DNA of 64,000 bases from Chlorocebus sabaeus (taxonomy: Eukaryota; Chordata; Mammalia; Primates; Cercopithecidae), in contig NC_132914.1 in assembly GCF_047675955.1 (NCBI RefSeq), positions 129,186,163-129,250,162 on the forward strand, written 5' to 3'. The first letter of the stretch is position 1. Each line of letters begins with the position of its first letter. The translations under genes were made by a program, and so were the position numbers. Of this stretch, positions 49,701 to 58,700 are shown piece after piece. The notes under the pieces are model-generated. The model did not search any database. It saw only the letters and a program-made list of their open reading frames with translations, and was not told where the DNA came from.

Positions 49701-52700
49701 CTGAGAAGTTTAAAAGCTCAGTTTCAATTTCTTTAATAGCTATGCAAAATAATTTCGAAGCCTTATGGTGTATAATGAGTAACAGCCATGCAAGTGGTGT
49801 TGCCTCTCAGTGACGCTCGCTGATAACCATTTTAGTGGACGACGAAGAGGAAACAATTGAAGAGGAGGAAGCAAACGAAGGCGTTGTGGACCACCAAACA
49901 GAACTTTCTAATTTAGCCAAGGAAGGTAGGCTGTTGCTACCTCAGTAGGTGCAAAGAAACATTTAAAACGTGTGAGATGTGAATAATAATACATTGAGGC
50001 AGCAGTGCCTGTTTTATGGAAAACAGTCCCTGTGTGCCTCCTGCTGCTCTCTCTCCTGACCTGGAGGTCCTGGCCCTCCGGGGTTGTGTGTAGGACTCTG
50101 CTCTGACTGTTTTTTTTCCCTGCCACCTGCATGTGTCTCCCTGAATGTACTGTTCGTCTTGCATGTATGAGAACTTCATACGAACGAATCCCACCACAGC
50201 CTGACGGGCTTGCTCTCTCCACTCAGCCTGTGTGTCCTGAGTTCAGCCACGGTGTTATGTGTTGCTGTCAATGCGTTCTGTGTCTTTGCCAGGCAGTATT
50301 GTTTTTGTAAATATGTCACTGACTATGTTTTGTGCTGTTGGTGGCCATTCACCTGGTTCCCTGTGTTTGCTGTGAGCGTTCTCCTGTTCCCCAGGCACGT
50401 GTGCATGAGTGGCTTGCCTGTGATCAGGGGCAGGAGAGTAACTGTTGTTTAGAGTGGGTGTGCCAAGCTCCACATCTCAGGAAGGAACTCTTTTTTAAAA
50501 AATGAATTATATATATTTAATTTTATTGCTATTCTTTCATTGCTATCACACATCTCAGGAACTCTTGGTATTGTCTGCCACTCTGGGGATAAAAAGTGGT
50601 ATCTCCTTGTGGTTTTAAGTTGCACTTCTCTAATAACTGATGAAGTGAAGCATCTTTTCATGTTTCTTCCTTTGTTCGTTTTGGCTCAGTTTGGTGTTTT
50701 CTTTCTGTATTGACTTGTTGGTGATGGTCTTTATATATTCTGGACATGAATTCTTGGTCAGTTCTGTGTTGCAGTGATATTTTCCCAGTTAGTGGTGTAT
50801 CTTTTCACTCTTTGCAGTACCTTTTGATGAAAGGTGTTCTTAATTTCAGCATACATAAAGTCCTCATTTCATGTTGTCAGTGAGTTCCTGGAAACTGCAA
50901 CTTGAAGTGAAATGGCGTTACATTAATGTTGTTTTATTATAGCCATGAGGAAAAAACATTGGTTTGTTATGCAGTGAGCAATGTGGGGATTAAGAGTGCC
51001 AGCCTGCCCCCGCCACCTGCACTGTTGAAAATTTGCATATAGCTGTTGACTCCTCCAAAACGTACTAACAGCTGACTGTTGACTGGCAACCTTATCAATA
51101 ATATGAAACAGTCGATGAACACTTATTTTATGTGGTTTTTTTCTTTTTCTTTCTTTTTTTTTTTTTTTTGAGACACAGTCTCACTCTGACACTCGGGCTG
51201 GAGTGAGTGGCAGACCACAGCTCACTGCAGCCTTGACTTGGACTCAGACGATCCTTCCACCTCAGGCTCCTGAGTAGCTGGGACTACAGGTGTGCGCTAC
51301 CATGCCCACCTGATTTTTGTGTTTTTTGTAGATAACGAGATTTCACCGTGTTGCTCACGCTAGTCCCAAACTCCTGGGCTCAAGTGAGCCTCCAATCTTG
51401 GCTTCACAAAGTGCTGGGTTTATAGGTGTGACCCATTGTGCCTGGCCTATTTTATATGTTATGTATATTTAATATTATGTACTGTATTCTTACAACAAAG
51501 TAAGCTAGAGAAAAGAAAATGTTGTTAAAAAATAAGGAAGAGAAAATACATTTACTCTGAAGTGGAAGTGGATGATTATAAAGGTCTTCACCCTTGTCAT
51601 CTTCACGTTGCGTAGGATAAGAAGGTAGTGGGGTAGGGGGAAGGGGAGGGGTTGGTCCTGCTGTGGATAGAGGACCCTCACAGTTCCAACCCAGGTTGTC
51701 CACCGATCAGCTATACGTCATTTTGCTCAAAGTTACAATTTCCAAGAACCAACCTATTGATGATGTTTAGTGAGGACTTACTGTAGTTGAATTTGTCAGT
51801 CTTGTTCACAAGGATATGTCATCTAGAATTTTTCTGCTTTACTCTTACATTGTGAAATGAGTGCAGTTTCCCTTTTTTCCCCCAAATGTATATTTGGAAA
51901 GTCATATTGAAAAGCCAATCTTTTCCCCACTGATCTTCAATGCCAGCTCAGACATAAAACAAGTTTCCTTTTATGCACGGCTATTTCTGGGATCTTTATT
52001 CTTTTATTGCAAAACTTGTGCCAGTCTGTACTGATGCCACACACTGTTTCTTACTGTAGCTTTATAGTGGTTCTCGATGTCTGGTCAGGTAAGTTCTCTG
52101 CCTTGCTCTGCGTTGGGAGGGTCTTGTCTATTTGGCGACTATTTCAGATCCGTGCTAGAAGCAGCTCGTCAAGCTTCACAGAAAAACCTATTGGGAATTT
52201 TGATTAGAATTTAATTGCATTAATGGATGCTTTGTGAGAATTGCCGTCTTTATGAAGTTCAGCCTTTCCAGTCTATGGTCAAAATATAGTTCTCCCTTCA
52301 GCTAGGTCTTCCTAAATAGCTTTCCATGAAATTTGATGATTGTGTCTCTTTTGTTAGATTTAATTCTAGGTACTATATATTTTTAAAAGTTGTGCCAAGT
52401 GGTATATTTTCTAAAATTATATTTTAAATATATTGCTGATACGTGTCAGTGCAGTCAATTTTGTTTCTCTTATACTCAGCAACTTTTCTTTTTTTTTTTT
52501 TGGGACGGAGTCTCGCTCTGTCGCCCGGGCTGGAGTGCAGTGGCTGGATCTCAGCTCACTGCAAGCTCTGCCTGCCGGGTTTACGCCATTCTCCCGCCTC
52601 AGCCTCCCGAGTAGCTGGGACTACAGGCGCCCGCCACCGCACCCGACTAGTTTTTTGTATTTTTTAGTAGAGGCGGAGTTTCACTGTGTTAGCCAGGATG

Positions 52701-55700
52701 GTCTCAATCTCCTGACCTCGTGATCTGCCCGTCTCGGCCTCCCAAAGTGCTGGGATTATAGGCTTGAGCCACCGCGCCCAGCCAACTTTTCTGAACTCTG
52801 TTCATTAATTCTTTGCATACAGTCTTGTATGCAAAGTCTTTGTATACTCTCTGAAGAAAGAGTTTTTCCTTTATAATCCTTATTCCTTTTATACTACCTT
52901 TTCTTGCCGTTTTGTGCTTGGTGGGACTTTCAGTACAGTGTTGAGTTCATGCTAGTGGTGGACAACTTTGGCTTTTTCTTGCTTTGAAGGGGAACACTTT
53001 CGGTAGAAAGGCAGAGTGTTAAGAGTGTTGAGTCATAATTGCATGGTTCAAACCTAATGTTTGTTGCCTACTGACCCCATGGCCTCGGTCAGGTTGTCTA
53101 AGCTCTCCGTGGTGTTTTTCTCAGTTGTAAATGGGATACAGGGTTGTTCTGAGGATCTACAGTGTGTGGAAGCCTTGGCCTGACGTGTCCTGTGGAGTGC
53201 TCTTCACTGCTGCTCTCAGGATGACTGTGATGATACGTTTAGTGTTTCCAGAATGGACATGGTGTGTAGGGTTTTTGTAAATATTTTTATAAGATTAATG
53301 AAGTTCGTATCTACTCTTCAGTGTCTCTGTTGTAGATGGGTATTGCATGCTTTGTTTGTTTTTTTTGACAGTCTTGCTTTGTCGCCTAGGCTGGAGTGCA
53401 GTGGCGAGATCTCAGCTCACTGCAACCTCCACCTCCTGGGTTCAAGCGATTCTCCTGCCTCAGCCTCCTCAGTAGCTGGGATTATAGGCACCTGTCACCA
53501 CACTTGGCTACTTTTTAATATTTTTAGTAGAGACAGGGTTTTGCCATGTTGCCCAGGCTGGTCTCCAACTCCTCACCTCAGGTGATCCGTCCACCTGAGC
53601 CTCCCAAAGTGCTGGGGTTACAGGTGTGAGCCACCGCGCCCGGCCCTCGTACATTAAATTGAGGAATATGTCTTTTTCTTTTCTTCATAGTCAATTTCGA
53701 TAGTCACATTTTCTAAGAATTTCTTTATTTCATCTAAATTTTAAAATTTTATTGGCATACATTGTCAATAACTTCTCCTTACAGTGTTTCCGATCTTGGC
53801 TACGTTTGTACATATGTCCCTTCTTTCCCCTAATACTATGTTTAAGCCTCTCTGTTTTCTTGATAGTCTTGTCAAAAGTTTGTCAGTTTCTTTTTTTTTT
53901 TTTTTTTTACCTGACGCCTGTGTATTGTTTTCTGTTTTGTTTCTGCTCTTAGTATTTCTTTTTTAAAAATATCTTTTTCTGAGTTTTTAACTTGGATGAC
54001 TAACTTACTAATTTTCATTAGCTCATTAATATAAACATTTAAGGGTCTGAATTTTTCTGTAATACTGCTTTAGCTGAATATCATGTTTATTATTCAGTTT
54101 TAAATATTTTCTGATTTCCCCTATATATATATTTTTTATTGACTTGTGAGTTATTTAGAAGGGTGTTTCTTAATTTCCAAACAATACAGAGTTTTCAATA
54201 TATATTTTTACTATTATTCTACATTAGTTGCATTTTGATCAGACAGTGGATTTATGGGATTCTCACTGATCTGGATTTTGTTGAGGTGGGTTTTGAATGG
54301 ACCAGTTTATAAACATTCCATACATGCTTTAAAACAACATGAATTCATCAGGTTATGGTACCCTTTTCTCTCTTGAGTCCACCAGGTACAACTTGATTGC
54401 ATTATCCAATTTGTCTTATCCTTACTGATTTTTGTCTTCTTGCTCTATCAATTACTGAGAGAAGTATGTTAAAATTTTCCATTATGATAATGAGTACCTG
54501 TTTCTCCTTAAGTTTCTGTCAAGTTTTCATTTTATGTATTTTGAGGCTATGTTAGTATGTGCATATATAGATTAAGATTGTTATCCTGTTACTTCATTTT
54601 TACTTGGTTCTAGATAATGTTATCACATCTGTTTTCTATTTGATGAGTTCTCTTTTAAGCTCTTCCTAGTCTTTTGTTAACCCATTGATTAAGTGTTAAA
54701 TTCCAGTTACCAGTTTGTTTTAAGACATTCCCAATGGTTTTTTAGAAAACCTACATGAAATTTTAAAATTATCTCTTGCTGTGTATTCATACTTTCAGTC
54801 TTTTATTTCTTCAGATATAAAATTTTATAATCTGTGCCTGATAATTGCATGGGCGACGTTTTTGCAGGTCTGATTCTGCTGTCGTTTATGAATCCTGGTT
54901 TCTGCTGATGGTACATTGTTTCCTAGTGTACCTTGTGATTTTTGACAATTTATTGGAAGTTTATTGTGGCAGTTATTTTAGGCCTGACACTGAGGGAGTT
55001 TCCTCTAGAGGGAGTTTCTGTTAACTTCTAATCTGTGTTCTTTTATAAAGCATGTCTCTTGTAAACAGCTTGTAGTTGGTCTTCTCTGCCCTCCAGTTTA
55101 TTCTAACATCCCTGTGTCTCTAAATTGGAGTGTTTAGTACATTTGTATTAAATTTAAGCCTGTTCTATTAATAATTGGGCCTAGATCTATCATAATTTAA
55201 AAATTTATTTTGTGTTTTCTCACCTGTTGTTTAGTCATCTCTTTCTGGTTAAAGCATCAGTCAAGTATTTAGTTACTTCATTTCCTCTTCTCTGTTAGCT
55301 TTCTGTGTTCTTGTTGCGGTGGCTATCTGATCGTGGTGTGCGTTCTTGACTTAACTAGATTACCTGTTAAATCAGCGCTGTACACTGTGTACTCTCTCTG
55401 GGGCAGAGTTTGGGAGCAGCCTTGCTGGGTGGTTGTGGCGTAGGTCTCCTGTGAAGATGGTTTTCAGAAGGCTTGATGCGGCAGGCTGGAGGATGCCATT
55501 CCAGGCTGGTTCATTCTGCCAGCTGATGAGCTCTGTTGCATGCTGAGGGCAGGTTTAGTGTCCTCCTGACCTGGGGCTGGTGTCTCAGAGCAAGTGTCCG
55601 TGTGGGAGCAGGATAGACACTGTAGTATCTTTTTAACTGAGTCTTGGAAGTCACAAGCTGTCATTCTCCTGGATGGTGGTCACATCGGTCAGGCCAGGTC

Positions 55701-58700
55701 AGTGTGGGAGAGGCCAGGAGTAAACTGCAGGAGGTGGGTTCTCGGGCATCCCGTTGTCTTCATGGTGTCGAGCTGAATCCATGAACAGAGCCTCTCGTCG
55801 GGTCAAGGCTTCTTTCATGGTCTTCAGGAGCTTGTGAGAGCTTTCTTCACAGAGATGTGGTGCATTTTTGAAAGTTTAATTCTAAGTATACTTAGCTCTT
55901 CATATCCATGGTTTCAGATCCATGAATTTGATCAACTACAGATAGAAAATATTTACCAAAAACAAAACAAAGCAAAACAGTAAAAAATAATAATACAGCT
56001 GGGTGTGGTGCGGCTCACACCTGTAATCCTGGCTACTTGGGAGACTGAGGCAGGACGATCACTTGAGCCCAGGAGTTCAAGTTCAGCCTGGGCAACATAG
56101 TAAGACCCCATTTCTAAAACAACAAACAAATAAAAACAAACCAAACAGCCAACCAGAAAAATCCCCAAACCATATAAGCCAAAATAACAGCACAACGATT
56201 ACAAAAAAGATACAAAAAAAATAGTGTAACAACTATTTACATAGCATTCACATTGTATTAGGTATTATAAGTAACCTAGAGATGATTTAAAATATATGAG
56301 AGGATGTGTATAGGTTACGTGCAAATATACATTATATAAGGGACTTGAGCATCCTTGGATTGTGGTATCCAAGGGTCCTTGGAACCAACTCCTCAAGGAT
56401 TCTGAGGGACAACTGTATTTAATTTTCTGTCTAAATGAGTTTTTTTTCCTTCTATTGCATTTTCTAACTCATTTATCTATGTGGAGGCTGATTTCTGTGT
56501 ATTGTTTGTTCTGAGACACCTTACAGAATTCTCTTGTTATTGGAAGTTTTCGGTTGTTTGGCTTGTTTTTCCTACTTATATGTAGCGTCATATGCTATAG
56601 TGGTGCAGCCCAGCATTTTGCTCTGGAAGCATCAGACAGACAGGAAAGGTGAAGAACCTTGTTAGGAACACCATGGACACACCACCTGGATTCCACAGCC
56701 AACACTTACTTTCACTGGGCTCCGTTACGTCTATGTCCATCAAGCCAGTGTGGCGAATGTTTAACATCCTGAGCAAATGAATTCAAAGGGTGTTTTGCTA
56801 GTCCCAAATGGGCAGTGCCTTTAACGTGGTCCTTGTAGGGTACTTGTCCATGGCATTTGTTGTTTTGACTCAACAGTCCTTATTTGACATAAAATATAGA
56901 TGCAGACAAGCTCACATATCACAAGTACACAACCCAACTAAAGTGTTTTCCCCTGTTAGATCTACCACTGTGTGAACATTCTTTGAACAGAAATCTGGGT
57001 TCACATTTCTCATTCCTATGGATAGACTCACTAAAGGGGGAAACGACCGGGTTGAGGGCATTGGATTCCAAAGCCCTTCAGCTTTCCGTGTTGATTTCCA
57101 GAAAAATCCAGCCAGTTTACGCCATTATCAGCAGCAAGTGAGAGTACCTAATTCATAACAGTTTCCCAGTGTTATGATTTTAAGGTGGTTGATAATTCTA
57201 TACTAAACAAATTGTGCACTGATTTCCAGGGATGATCAATTAAAAAGTATTTCATTACCCTTTATACTTTTGTGTATGTAACAGCTTCATATCCTTTGCC
57301 CATTGTGATTGGGGATTTAATGTGTGGTATTTTTTTTAAGCAATTAGGGTGAGTGTTTTTTTAAAAAAGCCTAACTATGTTTTATCATACTTTTTAACAT
57401 TTTTGCTTTTATTTTTTACTTTGATGTTTTATATTTTTATATATCATCTTCATCAGTTATTTCCTATCAGTAATGTTCATTTTTTACATTTTAATTTATT
57501 CATCTATACTGTTACTGTTCATTTAGACTGTTTCAGGTATTTTAAATCTTTTGTGAATACGGTTGAGTTTCTTTCAAAGATTCTCATCTTTATAGAGAAA
57601 ATATTTTATACATTTTTAAATTTGCATAAATTTCAGGGGTGCAAGTTCAGTGCTGTTCCCTGGCTGTACTGTGTAGTGGTGAAGTCTGGGTCTCTGGTAT
57701 GTCATGACCCAAACGTGTGTTGCGCCTACTGAGTAATTTCTCATGATTCCCCTTGCACGCCCCAACAAAATAGTTTACACCTTTTATCAGTAATGGGCAA
57801 CCATTTTAGTTTTTAGAAAAAACAAGTGTGCTTTTAGACATTGTAATCTTTTTCCAAGGAGTGATCTAAAGCCGGAAAAAGGAATACATGTGAGAGGAAG
57901 CCCCTTGCCCTTCTTACTGTGGTTCTCCTGGCTGCTGCTCCTTCCCAATTCAAATGACAGTTGTTATAAAGTAACAGCCCTTGTGCCCTCAACCCTCTGC
58001 AGCTGAGCTGCCCCTCCTGGACCTGATGAAGCTGTACGAAGGCGCCTTCCTGCCGAGTTCTCAGTGGCCCCGGCCGAAGCCTGATGGGGAGGACACGAGT
58101 GGAGAGGAAGGTGCGCTACCAGCCTTTGGAAGAATTCAGGGTTAAAAGCAGAAGCCGGAATACTTACAGACAAAGACTTCAAACAAGATTTAGAAAATTT
58201 CTTTTAGTTTGATAAAATAAAAAATTAGAAATATGTAATAAGTATCTTTATGTTGAATAGAATTTTGTTACATTCTGTGCTTTTATTAACCTGACACAGC
58301 TATTGGGACGCTTGATCATGTTGTGAAGGGTGTAAAATATTTTTCTCTAGATTTATAAACATCATTGTTTTATGGACCTAGATAGCATGTTTATTCAGGC
58401 TGTGCTGTGTTTGTTTAACACATCAGTTTTGAGTAGTTTATTTTACTTATTAGACTTTGTAAACAGATGCACAGAGCATACCAGAAAAAGTCTGCCTTCA
58501 CTGCTCTCCTTCCAGTTCTTGGGACAGTTAGACTCCTGCGTAGAAGTTGGGGAGGGGCCCACAGGAGCCCTGGGAAGCTCAGGCCTTTCCCGACCCCACA
58601 CTGCCAGCAGGACCAGAGGAAGGAGGGGCAGGTTTGGTCTCCTCCCGGTTTCCCACATTTGGGAAAGCATTCTGCTTTTTTATTTCTTGGTGATAGAGGG

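Larger units (their letters stand above)
47197..49835. other. EP400: Intron 12
   Basis: Holds an Alu fragment and a DNA transposon (listed separately). 47197-48083 and 48850-49835 show no repeat I recognise; the latter is purine-rich from 48970 to 49440. Confidence 0.7.
50540..53010 (-). mobile_element. Antisense L1M interrupted by a DNA transposon and an Alu
   Basis: 50540-50857 (AAGTGGTATCTCCTTGTGG, CTTTATATATTCTGGACATG) and 51787-52480 (TTACTGTAGCTTTATAGTGG, TTGATTAGAATTTAATTGC) plus 52793-53010 follow L1 in reverse order. Confidence 0.82.
49926..58002 (+). other. EP400: Intron 13 (8.1 kb)
   Basis: 49926-50540 shows no repeat I recognise; then antisense L1 (50540-53010 and 53650-55240), a terminal-inverted-repeat element, three Alus, and a Tigger-like element near 56 kb. 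55240-55887 and 56418-58002 are unassigned, the latter AT-rich and possibly old LINE. Confidence 0.8.
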
